33,816 bases of DNA, from positions 1 to 33,816 of the forward strand of contig JAFKFQ010000378.1 in the NCBI GenBank assembly GCA_017308215.1. The letters are read 5' to 3'. The translations under genes were made by a program, and so were the position numbers. This DNA comes from a bacterium (GTDB lineage Bacteria > Planctomycetota > Planctomycetia > Gemmatales > Gemmataceae). The notes under the pieces are model-generated. The model ran no database searches, was not told the DNA's origin, and saw only the letters and a program-made list of their open reading frames with translations. How positions within the stretch are numbered: the stretch's first letter is position 1; every line of letters starts with the position of its first letter. Positions 8,613 to 18,325 of this stretch are shown piece by piece.

Positions 8613-11600
8613 CTACGCTTGGATGACGTCGTCGATCGAGAACCCGCCGACCGTCGCCCCGTAGAACAGTTGACTCGCCGGCGGGCGGACCACCGGCCGG
8701 CCGCCGCCCTCCACCGCGAACTGCGGCGACGCCAGCATGTCCGTCGAGGTGGTCGGGTTGCCGCGGTTGCCGGTGAAGTCCAGCACCTGGGCCGGCAGCC
8801 CGCGCGGGGTCGACACCAGGATGTCCCGGCTCCCGGCCGGCGAAAACCCGCCGAACCCCACCCCGCCGACCCCCAACCGCGACTGAAACCGGCCCAGCAG
8901 CGGGTCCGAGTCGGCGGTGGTGTCGAACGCCAGGAAACTCGCCAGCTCCACCGGCTGCCCGCCCGGGCCGGGCAGGCGGCCGGAGAACACCCGGATGTGC
9001 GCGGAGCCGCCGTCGCCGGGGGCCGTCAGGACGTCCGCGTACCCGTCCTGGTCGTAGTCGCCGGCGTCCACGTACACCCCGCCGCGGTAGCCCGAGTCGT
9101 ACGCGAAGAAGCTGCGCACCAGCTCCGTGGTCCGGCCGTCGTACACCAGCACCCGCGGGCCGCCGCCCACCCCGGTGCCGATCACCAGGTCGGGGGTGCC
9201 GTCGCCGGTCACGTCGCCCACCGCCACCCGGGCACCGCCCCGGAACGCCGGCTCGTAGGCGAAGAACGACCCGAAGAAGCCGGGGTACTGGGCGGCGGAC
9301 AGGCCGGCCCCGGCCGGGGTGAAGGTGAACGTCCGGAGGTGCGGCCCCCCGCCGTTGTCCGCCGCGGTCATCACCTCCGCCCGCCCGTCGCCGTCGAGGT
9401 CGCCGGCCGACACGTTCACCCCGCCGAGGAAGGTCGGGTCGTACGCGAAGAACTGGGTCAGGAGCGCGCCGGCCGGCAGCGCGTCGAGCCGGACCAGGGA
9501 GCCGTCCGCCGCGGCGTCCAGCCAGCGGCCGTCGACGACGCTCACGAGCGGCGCGGTGCCGGGGCCGTTCGCCAGGATCAGGTCCGCCACGCCGTCCCCG
9601 TTCACGTCGGCGAACGCCAGGCGCGGCGGGGCGAGCGGCGTGCCCGGGCTGACCCGGGCCGGGGACACGACGAACGGGTTCTGCGCCAGCCCCGCCCCGT
9701 CCACCCCGCCGCCGAGCGGCACCCCGTCCTGCGTCCGCACCAGCCGCACCGCGTACTGCTGGCGGACCGCCCCGGTCGCGTCGTTCGGCTCGGCGGTCTG
9801 CACCACGAACGCCGACACCCCGAACCGCGGCAGGGTCTCGATCCCGGTGAACGTCAGCGGCCGGCGGTCGGCGAACCCGTATGACCCGTCTTGGCCGTCG
9901 AACCGGAACGCGATGACGGTAGCCCCGGTGAACCGGACCGCGAGCCGGTCGCCCTCGGTCCCGGCGGGCAGCGGGCGCGTGGGGAAGTTCCCCGCGAGCG
10001 CGATTGGGGTGACCGCACTCGGCCGGACGGTGAACAGGTCGGCCCCGTCGTTCCCACCGCCCGCCACCCCGAGGAGGGCCGCCGCCGCGGTCACCTCCGC
10101 GTCGAGCGTGACCGCTGCCCCGCGGGCGAGCCCGGGCAGGACGGTCAGGGTGCCGCCGCCGAGGTCGATGAGCGGCGTCGTGTACCGTGTGCCGGCCGGT
10201 CGCGGGTCCACGGCGGAGAAGTCGCCGCCGGTTCGGATGGTCACGTCGCCGCCGGTCGTCCGCACCCCGGCGGCCGGGTCGATGGTCAGACTGTCCCGGA
10301 CGGCCAGGGTGACGGACCCGGCCGAGATCGCGGCGCGGAATGTCCCGGCCACGGCGTTGCCCGGCCGGCTCAGGTCGAACGTGCCGGTCCCGGCGAGGGA
10401 CAGGTTCCGGGCGCCGAGCGCGCCTCCCGTCTGCGCCACGCCTCCGCCCGCGGTCTGGAACGCCACGTCGCCGCCGGCGGTCACGTCGTTGAGGAGAAGG
10501 ATGCCGCCGGTCACGACGCCGAGGTCGCCGGCGATGTCGGTCGGCCCGCCGAATGTGGTGGTGCCGCCCCCCGACTGCTGGGTGAACGACCCGGCGCGGA
10601 GCGGCCCGAACGTGGCGGACGCGGCGGACGTCACGGTCACCGCCCGCGGGGCGGCCGAGCCGCCGAGCGCCCCGCCCACTGCAATGTCGCCGCCCGCCGC
10701 GAGCACGAGCGCCTGCCCGCCGTCGACACTGCCGGCGAACCCGATCGACCCGCCGGCGCTGAACGTCGTGTCGGGGCCGAACCCCACCGGGCCGTTGAAC
10801 TGCTGGGAGCCCGCGGTGGTGACGGCGCCGCCGTTCACCTGGATGAGGGGGGCCGAGACCGTAACGGTCGACGCGGCCACCGCGGCGCCGAAGGTCGTCA
10901 CGCCACCCGCGACGGCCAGCGGCCCGGTCGTCACGGGGCCGGCGAACGTGACCGCGCCGCCCGCCCCGACGGTCACCGCCCGCCCCGCGCCGGTGACGGC
11001 CTGGCGGAATTCGACGGCGTCGCCGGGGGCGTCGAACGTCGCGTCCGCCCCGACCGTGACCGGTCCGTCCCAGGTCTGCGCGCCGGTCGTATTGACCCCG
11101 CCGCCGTTCACCGCCGCGGGGCCGGTGACGGTCAGTGACGCGAGCCGTTGGCCGGTTCCGACCAGACCGTTGAACGTCACCACCGCCGCCGCCGCTACGA
11201 GCCGGGTGGGGCCGTTCAGTGTGGACGCAAAGCTCACCCCCCCGCCGGCGGTGAGGGTCGTGTCGGCAGCGCCGAGGACGACGGCGTCGCCGTACACCTG
11301 GCCCTGGTCGGTGACGACCGACCCGCCGAGGATCCGCGTCACCCCGCTGGCGTCGGTGACCAGTTCGCCGACCGCAACTGGTCCGCCGAACGTCGTGTCA
11401 CCGGTGGTGTTCACCGTGAGTTTCCGACCGGGGCCGGACACGGAACCCGTGAACAAGACCCCTCCGCCCGCGGCCGTGAACACGGCGTCCGCGCCGAGCG
11501 CGACCGGGCCGGTGTACGACTGGAGGCTGGTCGTGCCGACGGTCCCGCCGTTCACCTGGGTGAGGGCGGCCGAGACCGTTACGGTCGACGCGGTGACAGG

Positions 11601-14600
11601 ACCGGAGAACGTGGTGGTCCCCCCGCTCGTCACGTCGAGCGAGAGGGCGGTCACCGCCCCGCCAAACGTCGCCCCCCCGCCGGCGTCCACGACCACCCCG
11701 ACGGCGGGCACCAGCAGCGGTTGGGCGAACGTCACGTCGCCGCCCGCGAGGAAGGTCGTGCCCACCGCGAGGGCGACCGTGCCGTTCCAGGTCTGCGACC
11801 CGGTCGTGCGCACCAGCCCGAGGCTGACGGTTGCGGGGGAGTTAGCCGTCAGATCAGCCAGAGGCATACCCGCCCCGACCGTCCCGCCGAACGTCACGCC
11901 GGCGGCGTTGACGGTGAGCCCGCCCGGCCCTTCCACCGCCCCGGCGAAGGTGACCGCGCCGCCGGCCGTCAGGGCGGCGTCTGCCCCCAGGATCACCGGC
12001 CCCGAGTACGACTGGCCCCCGCCCGTGTCCACCGCCCCGCCGTCGATCCGCGCCACCCCGCTGGTCACGTCCAGGTCGTTGACCCGCACCGGCCCGCCGA
12101 ACGTCGTCGCCCCCGCGGTCGAGACCGTCAGGACCCGGCTCGTGGCGACGACCGACCCGCCGAAGGTGATGTCCCCGGCGGCGGTGGACGAGAAGGTGGC
12201 ATCCGCCCCCAGAGTCACGGGCCCGGAGTACGACTGGTCCCCGGTGGTGGTGACGGCCCCGCCGTTCACTTGGATCGGCCCGCCGGTGACCGCGACCGAC
12301 CCGGCGGTCACCGACCCGGTAAACGTCACCCCGGCTCGGGCGGTGACCACGACTGCCCGACCGGGAGCAGCCAGCGGTTGGGCGAACGCGACCTGACCGC
12401 CGGCACCGGAGGTGGCATCGAAGGTGGTGTCCGCCCCGAGCGACACGGCCCCGTTCCACGTCTGGTCGCCCGCGGTGCGAACGCCCCCGCCGTTCACCGC
12501 GGTCGGGGCGTCGGCGGTCAGGAAGGCGAGGGGGACGGTCGCCCCGACCGTCCCGCCGAACGTCACGCCGGCGGCGTTGACGGTGAGTCCACCCGGCCCG
12601 TCGAGGGTGACGCTGAATGTCACCACCCCGCCGCCGGCCGACAGCGTCACGTCACCGAGTTCGAGTGACACCGGGCCGGTGTACGACTGCAACCCCGTGG
12701 TCGTGACGGACGCGCCGTTCAGCCTCACGCCGGCCGTGCCGGTCGCCGCGAGGCTCGCCGCCGTGACCGGTCCTCCGAACGTGAGAACCCCGGCCGCGGA
12801 AGCCGTGACGGCAAACCCGGCCGCGGACAGCGAGGAGCTGAAGGTGGCGTCTCCGCCGGCGGAAATCGTCGTGTCCGCCGTGAGGGTGACCGGGTCGCCG
12901 AAGGTCAGGTCGGTCGTGACGCTCACAGTGCCGCCGACCGTGGTCGAGCCCGCCGCGTCGGTTGTCAGCGAGCCGACCGACACCAGTCCGGCGAAGGTCG
13001 TGACCCCCGGGCTGTTGACCGTCAGCACGGAGAGGTTGTTCACGGCCGCGTCAAAGCGGACCGGGCCGGCGGAAGTTACGGTCAGCAGGCCGGTACCGTC
13101 GACGGCGCCGGTGAAGGTGACTCCGCCCGGGCCGGCGGTGAGTGTGGTCGTGCCGGGTACGGTCGCGGTGGCGGTGGCGTAGGTCTGGGTGCCACCGGTT
13201 TCCACCAACGACCCGCCGAACGTGACCGCCGCGGCAGTCACGGTGATGTCGCCGGCCACGTCCACCACTCCACCGAACGCCACCGACCGGGCCGGGGTGC
13301 CCGGCGTGCCCAGGGTCAACGACGCGACCGCCGGCGCCTCCGATACGGGGCCGACGGACAGGTCGGTGGCGGCGTTGCCGGGGACAACTGCCAGTCCGGC
13401 GGCGCCGGTCACCGCCAGCGCTGTGACGTTCGCGCCCGCGGTCAACCGGACGGCCGGGGTGGTGGCGTCGCAGGTGAACGTGCCCTCCTGCACGGTGACG
13501 GCGCCGACCGTAGCCGGGAGGGTCGCGGTCACGGTGCCGGGTGTCGAGACGTCTCCCCCGGCGGTGTTCGTGAACGCCGTTGTCAGTCCGCCGGCCGTGA
13601 CGGTGCCGGCGAGCGGCACGGCTGCGTCCGGGGTGAAGCCGATCGGCCCGCCAGTGGTGTCGGCGACGGCGAGGCAATTCGTCCCGCCGCGGCCGTCGAA
13701 CGTCACCTGCTCCGCGGTGAGCGGTACGGCGGGTGTGACGGGCGCCGTGCCGGCGGTGACGCGGAACGTTGCCCCGCCCGGCGCGAGAGCGAGGGCCAGT
13801 ATGTCATTGCCGGCACTACCCAGGACGGCGAGCGTGTCGGTCCCTGCTCCGTCGGCGAAGACAAGCCCGCCCACCCCGGGGAGCGGCGACCCGGCGGCGA
13901 AGTCGAGTGACAGCGTGTCGTCGCCGCCGAGCGCGTCGAACGTCAGGCTGGGGCCGCCGTAGCCGACGGTCGGGCCGGAGTCGAGTACGTACTCGATCGT
14001 GGCCCCGTCGCGGCGGACGACCGCGAGCGTGTTCGCGGCGCTCGTGCCCGTTACGGTGACCGGGCCTGCGTCCGGCAACTCGATTCGCTCGACCCCGGTG
14101 TAGGTCACGGTCGCGGCGGACGTCGGGGCGAGGGAGTTGCCGGTGTCGTTCACCGCGCCACCGCCGAGCCCGAGCGTGAGGGTGTCGGTCCCGGCCCCGC
14201 CGGCGACCGCGATCGTCGTCGTGGCGGACGGCGACAGGAGGAACGTGTCGGCGCCGTTCCCGCCGGACAGAGTCGCGCCGCCGGCCGCGGTGAGGGCCGA
14301 CCCGGCCACGTCGGCGGCGCCGTCCACTGACAGGGCGATCGTCCCGGCCGGGCCATCTGACCGCACGGTCGCGCCGGTCGCTATCGTCAGGTTCCCGCCC
14401 GAATTGAGGGAGATGGCCCCCGCCGTCGCCGTGATCGTCGCGGCGGCGGGGACCGTGAGCGCCCCTGCCGTGGTTTCGATCGTCACGGTCTGAGCGGCGG
14501 TAACGCCGGCGACGGCGAGCGGGCCGGCGGCGGTAAATGCGAACCCGCCTGTCGCGACCGTGCCCGAGACCGAGCTGACGACGTTCCCTGCACCCAGCGT

Positions 14601-15470
14601 GACCACACCGGCGGTGACCCGGAGTGTCCCGACGGTCAGTACGGCCCCGGCCGCCTGGTTCACCGCACCTGTCGTGGTGAGCCGGAGTTCGTCCACGGCC
14701 GGCAGGGACACGGCACCCGCGACGCGGATGTCGCCGGGATACGTCGCGTCACCGATCTGGAGGACGGGGGAATCGATCGCACCCAGTAAGGTGCCCCCGA
14801 GCCACAGCCCGGTCGCGGGCGCGCCTCCGAGGAGGATGGGAGTCGCCGTTCGCGGGACGATGGTGGTGGTGGCGGCCTGAATGCCCCCGCCGGCCGAGGC
14901 GGTCAGGGCATCGGCGCGGATCGTGACGGTGTCGCCGGTCACGGCCGAGCCGAGGTGTACGCTCGGCGCGTCGATGACCACCGGGCCGCCGACCGCGACC
15001 ACTTGCCCGCCCGCGACGGTGACCTGCGACGTGGCGGTGACGGACAGGGACGTGGCGGACAGGGTGTTCAGCGTGACTGTACTCAGGCCGGCCCCATCGA
15101 CCGTCACCTGACCGAGGTCGAGGTCGCCGGCCCCGACCGTGACCGCGTCGCCGCCGGTCCCGGTGTCGAAGTCCAGGTTCGGTTCCACCCCCGCGGCGAA
15201 CGTCACGACGACCGACGTCGAATCGGTCGGGCCACCGCCCGGGGCGTAAATCACCCCGGGGCCGGCCGCGGGGCCGCCGGCGAACGTGTCCGCCCCGAGG
15301 TCGATCTTGAGGCCCCCCGGCACCCGGGTGACGGTCACCGAGTCGGTCGCGGCCGCGGCCTCCGTCAGCCGGAGGGTGGGGCCGTCGATCGCGAGCAGGA
15401 GGGCGGGGGTAGTTCGGTCTTCGAGCCGGGTCAATTGGAGGCGGGCGACCGGCCGGTGACGGCGGGGCAT
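8613..15470 (-). CDS. Giant beta-strand-repeat surface protein with C-terminal FG-GAP repeats
   Basis: A 2,285-residue protein. The chosen ATG at 15470 gives the planctomycete N-terminal signature RLEDRTTPALL (15-25); an upstream in-frame extension to 15605 lacks it and is rejected. The central part (roughly 150-1750) is built of degenerate Gly/Thr/Val-rich beta repeats with recurring elements such as QSYTGPV, ADTTFSAGG, GLTVNAAGVTFGG and VNGGAVTT, as in filamentous-haemagglutinin or autotransporter-like stacks. From about 1950 come FG-GAP/VCBS calcium-type motifs (DVNGDGVADL, DLDGDGRAEV, DVTGDGTPDL, DYDQDGYADV), the last three each preceded by FFAYxxxxxGG. These suggest a secreted or surface adhesin-like protein with a beta-propeller end. 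No catalytic domain was recognised. It ends 9 bp from the convergent HEAT gene and lies 141 bp downstream of the TonB receptor gene. Confidence 0.85.
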   Translation of the reverse strand: MPRRHRPVARLQLTRLEDRTTPALLLAIDGPTLRLTEAAAATDSVTVTRVPGGLKIDLGADTFAGGPAAGPGVIYAPGGGPTDSTSVVVTFAAGVEPNLDFDTGTGGDAVTVGAGDLDLGQVTVDGAGLSTVTLNTLSATSLSVTATSQVTVAGGQVVAVGGPVVIDAPSVHLGSAVTGDTVTIRADALTASAGGGIQAATTTIVPRTATPILLGGAPATGLWLGGTLLGAIDSPVLQIGDATYPGDIRVAGAVSLPAVDELRLTTTGAVNQAAGAVLTVGTLRVTAGVVTLGAGNVVSSVSGTVATGGFAFTAAGPLAVAGVTAAQTVTIETTAGALTVPAAATITATAGAISLNSGGNLTIATGATVRSDGPAGTIALSVDGAADVAGSALTAAGGATLSGGNGADTFLLSPSATTTIAVAGGAGTDTLTLGLGGGAVNDTGNSLAPTSAATVTYTGVERIELPDAGPVTVTGTSAANTLAVVRRDGATIEYVLDSGPTVGYGGPSLTFDALGGDDTLSLDFAAGSPLPGVGGLVFADGAGTDTLAVLGSAGNDILALALAPGGATFRVTAGTAPVTPAVPLTAEQVTFDGRGGTNCLAVADTTGGPIGFTPDAAVPLAGTVTAGGLTTAFTNTAGGDVSTPGTVTATLPATVGAVTVQEGTFTCDATTPAVRLTAGANVTALAVTGAAGLAVVPGNAATDLSVGPVSEAPAVASLTLGTPGTPARSVAFGGVVDVAGDITVTAAAVTFGGSLVETGGTQTYATATATVPGTTTLTAGPGGVTFTGAVDGTGLLTVTSAGPVRFDAAVNNLSVLTVNSPGVTTFAGLVSVGSLTTDAAGSTTVGGTVSVTTDLTFGDPVTLTADTTISAGGDATFSSSLSAAGFAVTASAAGVLTFGGPVTAASLAATGTAGVRLNGASVTTTGLQSYTGPVSLELGDVTLSAGGGVVTFSVTLDGPGGLTVNAAGVTFGGTVGATVPLAFLTADAPTAVNGGGVRTAGDQTWNGAVSLGADTTFDATSGAGGQVAFAQPLAAPGRAVVVTARAGVTFTGSVTAGSVAVTGGPIQVNGGAVTTTGDQSYSGPVTLGADATFSSTAAGDITFGGSVVATSRVLTVSTAGATTFGGPVRVNDLDVTSGVARIDGGAVDTGGGQSYSGPVILGADAALTAGGAVTFAGAVEGPGGLTVNAAGVTFGGTVGAGMPLADLTANSPATVSLGLVRTTGSQTWNGTVALAVGTTFLAGGDVTFAQPLLVPAVGVVVDAGGGATFGGAVTALSLDVTSGGTTTFSGPVTASTVTVSAALTQVNGGTVGTTSLQSYTGPVALGADAVFTAAGGGVLFTGSVSGPGRKLTVNTTGDTTFGGPVAVGELVTDASGVTRILGGSVVTDQGQVYGDAVVLGAADTTLTAGGGVSFASTLNGPTRLVAAAAVVTFNGLVGTGQRLASLTVTGPAAVNGGGVNTTGAQTWDGPVTVGADATFDAPGDAVEFRQAVTGAGRAVTVGAGGAVTFAGPVTTGPLAVAGGVTTFGAAVAASTVTVSAPLIQVNGGAVTTAGSQQFNGPVGFGPDTTFSAGGSIGFAGSVDGGQALVLAAGGDIAVGGALGGSAAPRAVTVTSAASATFGPLRAGSFTQQSGGGTTTFGGPTDIAGDLGVVTGGILLLNDVTAGGDVAFQTAGGGVAQTGGALGARNLSLAGTGTFDLSRPGNAVAGTFRAAISAGSVTLAVRDSLTIDPAAGVRTTGGDVTIRTGGDFSAVDPRPAGTRYTTPLIDLGGGTLTVLPGLARGAAVTLDAEVTAAAALLGVAGGGNDGADLFTVRPSAVTPIALAGNFPTRPLPAGTEGDRLAVRFTGATVIAFRFDGQDGSYGFADRRPLTFTGIETLPRFGVSAFVVQTAEPNDATGAVRQQYAVRLVRTQDGVPLGGGVDGAGLAQNPFVVSPARVSPGTPLAPPRLAFADVNGDGVADLILANGPGTAPLVSVVDGRWLDAAADGSLVRLDALPAGALLTQFFAYDPTFLGGVNVSAGDLDGDGRAEVMTAADNGGGPHLRTFTFTPAGAGLSAAQYPGFFGSFFAYEPAFRGGARVAVGDVTGDGTPDLVIGTGVGGGPRVLVYDGRTTELVRSFFAYDSGYRGGVYVDAGDYDQDGYADVLTAPGDGGSAHIRVFSGRLPGPGGQPVELASFLAFDTTADSDPLLGRFQSRLGVGGVGFGGFSPAGSRDILVSTPRGLPAQVLDFTGNRGNPTTSTDMLASPQFAVEGGGRPVVRPPASQLFYGATVGGFSIDDVIQA
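11872..11918. repeat. 47-bp exact direct repeat, copy 1
   Basis: Identical to 12541-12587 over 47 bp, starting GCCCCGACCGTCCCGCCGAA. It lies within the giant surface-protein gene and encodes the VNAAGVTFGGTVGA element. The copies are 669 bp apart, exactly 223 codons, so the frame is kept. Confidence 0.9.
12541..12587. repeat. 47-bp exact direct repeat, copy 2
   Basis: Second copy of the repeat at 11872-11918. The similarity continues a further dozen bases with two mismatches. It points to internal duplication or gene conversion between beta-repeat units. Confidence 0.9.
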
Positions 15471-15611
15471 GATGTACGTCCTGGTGCGCCGGTGTCCGTA
15501 TACCTCCACCTTCCCAAATGAACGACGGGCGGGCAACCCGGCGGGATTGGACCGACCCGCGGGTCCGGCGGAGAACCCGACAGAACCCGGACGACCGCGC
15601 CCCACGTGTGG

Positions 15612-18308
15612 TCAATACGTAACTTGAAGGCCGACGAAGTAGTTCGTCCCGGGCCGGAACAGCGGGCCGACGCCCAGGAGGTTGCCCGAGATCGGGTCGA
15701 GGTGCTCGCGGTAGTTCTTGCCGCCGAGGTTCTCCACGCCGGCGGTCAGGAGCCAGTTATCGCGGACGCGGGCGTACCCGCGGAGCGTCAAGGTGGTGAA
15801 GCCGGGGGTGGGCAGCTCGTCGAGGCTGGTGGCGACGTTGTTCTGCCCGGCCACCATGCGCGCGGACAGTTCGACCTGCCACCACGGGTTGCGGGTCGGG
15901 GCGTGGAGCCGGAAGCCGAGCCGGCCCTCCAGCGGCGGGATCTGGGGGAGCGGCTCGGTCGCCGCCTTGCGGGAGCCGGTGATCGGGTCGTCGCGCCGGC
16001 TGCTGGCCAGGTTCGTCGGCCGGCGGTGGTCCCTGGCCGTCTGGTCGATCCCCTGGACGTAGCTCACCGTCCCGAACGGCGTCAGCCACGCGGACAGTTC
16101 GGCCTGCCCGAACAGCTCGGCCCCGGTCAGGGTGGCGCGGTCGGTGTTCGTGTACACCACCTGGATCAGCCCGTTCCCGGCCCGGTTCAGGTCGTAGGTG
16201 ATGTAGTCGCGGATGTCGGCGTAGAAGGCGTTCGCCCCGAACTGGACGACCTCGTACTCGGCCCGCACCCCCAGGTCGAACTGCGTCAGCTTCTCCGGCG
16301 ACAGGTTGGGGTCGCCGATCAGCCGACTCGTGCCCTGTTGGAGTACGCCGATGAACGGCCCGGAGGCGTACAGCTCGGTGAGCATCGGCGCCCGCTCGGC
16401 GTGGCCGACCGCGGCCACGGCCGTCCAGTTCTCGTGGAACCGGTACTCGCCCTGCACGAACCCCGACAGGAGGGTGTACGTCCGGGTCAGGGCCGCCGCC
16501 CCCGGGTCGACCGAGTACTCGGCCGGGTCGAGGACGAACCGGTTGACCGCACTGCCCGGGGCGGCCGGGCCGCCGAACAGGTCGAGGTTGCCGGTGATGG
16601 CCCGCGGGTTGCTGCTCGCCCGGACCAGGTCGACCCGGCCGCCGCCGCGCAGGGTCAGGTCGTCGGTCACAGGCAGGCGGAGCTGGGCGAACAGTCCGGG
16701 GGCCACCTGGTTCGACTCGGGCACCGACTGGTTCTGGGTGAACGTCGGGAACGCGCCGGGGGTGACCGGGACCCCGGTGTTGATGTTCGGCCCCTGCGTC
16801 TGGACGATGCGGATGTTCTCGGTCAGCCCCTGCCCGTAGACGGTCAGGTCGTGGCCGACGGTCACCAGCGGGTCGTCCACCGGCCCCCAGTCGAACATCA
16901 GCCGGTAGCCGATGGAGCGGTTGGCGAACCGGGTGGTGGAGTAGTCGGCGAACGCCGCCACCGCCGGGTCGGCGGCCGCCCGGCTGAGCGGGAAGCCCGC
17001 CGGGAAGTTCGGGTTGAACGACTGGAAGAGGAGTTGCTGGACGAACGCCTGCTTGTTCCCGCTCAGGGTGTCGCCGGAGGCGGCCGTGCTGTTGTACCAC
17101 GCCCGGAAATCGAGGCGGTCGAACAGCCCCTGGTCGTCGAGGGTGTACCGGACGCTCATGGCCGTGGTGTCGAGCCCGGTCACGTCGAAGTACAGCCCGG
17201 GGAATTCGAGGTGCCCCTGGAGCACCCGCAGGCCGTGGAGCTCGAGCCGGCTGTTCTCGGTCGGGTTGAAGCCGACGGCGAAGTTCACGTTGTTCGACAA
17301 GTAGCTCGACGGCACCGGCGTCCCGTCGCCGGACCGGTAGTCGTTCCCCTGGAGGAAGTTGTACGTCGCCCGGACACCCCAGTTCCGGTCCCCGGCCCAG
17401 ACCGACTGGAGGGCGTCCACCCGGTCGCCGTTGGTCTGGTAGCCGAACGACGTCCGGCCGTGGGACTCGTAGTGGTCGTACCTCGGGGAGTCGAGCGAGT
17501 TCACATCAAGGACGGCGAACGCGGGGCCGTACAGGACGGAGTACGGCCCCTTGACGACGACCACGTCGCGGAGGGAAGACGGGTCGAATTTGGAAACGGC
17601 GGTGTCGAGGTCGAGGCGGGCGGGGAGGAAGAACCCGCCGTCGCCGAAGGTGGCGTACTGACCGGCCCGGAGCCCGCGGACGCGGGGGTCGGCGACGACC
17701 GCGTTACGCCGCTGCACCTCGACCCCGGTGGCGGCGGGCGACCGGGCGAGCACGTCGGCGACGTTCGAGGCGGCGAGGGCCTGCCCGGCCTGCCCGGCGG
17801 CCCCGCTGACGGCCGTGGCGGTGCTCCCGGCCGGCGCCGCCGTCGGGGCCGGGCTGGCGGCGCTGGCCCCAACGGCGGCCGTATCGGCCGACGGGAGACC
17901 GGCCGCGGCCTCGCGGGCGGCGGCGAACGGGTTCACCGCTTGGGACGGGGCCGCGGCTTCTCGCGCGGCCGAGAACGGGTTAACCTCTGACGGAGAAGAG
18001 GGCTGCGGCGCGGGCGGCTGTGGCGCCGGCTCGGGCTGCTGCGTCGCCGCGACCTGGACGACCGGTCCGCCTCGCTCCTCCACAACCATCGGTGTGGCGA
18101 GACCGGTCGGGACGGCTGCGGCGGGAACCTGCGCCCCTTGGCGAAACAGTTGAACCAGACCCAGCGGGCGGAAGTCCCGTACCGAATTCGGCGCCACATG
18201 AGGTTGGGTCTGCCCCCCGGGAGGGGCACCAAGCGCGATCGAGGCGGGCAGGACGGCGAGCAGTTCGGCCGTGACGGTCGTTAGCAGCGCCGCACGGGCC
18301 GGTGGCAT
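15612..18308 (-). CDS. TonB-dependent outer membrane receptor
   Basis: An 898-residue outer-membrane receptor for TonB-energised import. The ATG at 18308 has an AGGAGG site at 18316-18321, seven bases upstream, and begins a signal peptide (ALLTTVTAELLAVLPASIAL). A long Ala/Pro-rich N-terminal extension follows, with a duplicated element VNPFSAAREAAA (109-120) and VNPFAAAREAAA (125-136). Next is a plug domain (about 175-270; NVADVLARSP, then VVVVKGPYSVLYGPAFAVLDV), then the barrel, with conserved receptor blocks ENWTAVAAVGHAERAPMLTE and LSPEKLTQFDLGVRAEYE and the C-terminal strand TNYFVGLQVTY ending in Tyr. Substrate is not evident; siderophore, metal or glycan are all possible. No TonB, ExbB or ExbD gene is nearby. 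The next gene in the same direction is the giant surface protein. Confidence 0.92.
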   Translation of the reverse strand: MPPARAALLTTVTAELLAVLPASIALGAPPGGQTQPHVAPNSVRDFRPLGLVQLFRQGAQVPAAAVPTGLATPMVVEERGGPVVQVAATQQPEPAPQPPAPQPSSPSEVNPFSAAREAAAPSQAVNPFAAAREAAAGLPSADTAAVGASAASPAPTAAPAGSTATAVSGAAGQAGQALAASNVADVLARSPAATGVEVQRRNAVVADPRVRGLRAGQYATFGDGGFFLPARLDLDTAVSKFDPSSLRDVVVVKGPYSVLYGPAFAVLDVNSLDSPRYDHYESHGRTSFGYQTNGDRVDALQSVWAGDRNWGVRATYNFLQGNDYRSGDGTPVPSSYLSNNVNFAVGFNPTENSRLELHGLRVLQGHLEFPGLYFDVTGLDTTAMSVRYTLDDQGLFDRLDFRAWYNSTAASGDTLSGNKQAFVQQLLFQSFNPNFPAGFPLSRAAADPAVAAFADYSTTRFANRSIGYRLMFDWGPVDDPLVTVGHDLTVYGQGLTENIRIVQTQGPNINTGVPVTPGAFPTFTQNQSVPESNQVAPGLFAQLRLPVTDDLTLRGGGRVDLVRASSNPRAITGNLDLFGGPAAPGSAVNRFVLDPAEYSVDPGAAALTRTYTLLSGFVQGEYRFHENWTAVAAVGHAERAPMLTELYASGPFIGVLQQGTSRLIGDPNLSPEKLTQFDLGVRAEYEVVQFGANAFYADIRDYITYDLNRAGNGLIQVVYTNTDRATLTGAELFGQAELSAWLTPFGTVSYVQGIDQTARDHRRPTNLASSRRDDPITGSRKAATEPLPQIPPLEGRLGFRLHAPTRNPWWQVELSARMVAGQNNVATSLDELPTPGFTTLTLRGYARVRDNWLLTAGVENLGGKNYREHLDPISGNLLGVGPLFRPGTNYFVGLQVTY

Positions 18309-18325
18309 GGGCGCACCTCCTGTCC

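Noticed and set aside
9319-12396. Very long plus-strand ORF opposite the giant surface-protein gene (with other long ones at 11148-12668 and 9891-11138)
   Set aside because: Composition is low-complexity Pro/Ala/Thr/Arg or Arg/Gly typical of antisense frames of GC-rich genes. The minus strand carries clear FG-GAP and LEDR motifs.
10700-13300. CRISPR array or tandem satellite suggested by recurring short GC-rich strings
   Set aside because: Spacing is irregular and in codon register; these are protein beta-repeats in an open frame.
15549-15566. GGACC-N8-GGTCC hairpin with a central 12-bp palindrome between the TonB receptor and giant-protein genes
   Set aside because: No U-tract follows on either strand, and palindromes of this size are common in such GC-rich sequence; not strong enough to call a terminator or operator.
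15606-17990. 794-codon plus-strand ORF opposite the TonB receptor
   Set aside because: Antisense shadow with no domain; the minus strand has an unmistakable receptor with RBS and signal peptide.
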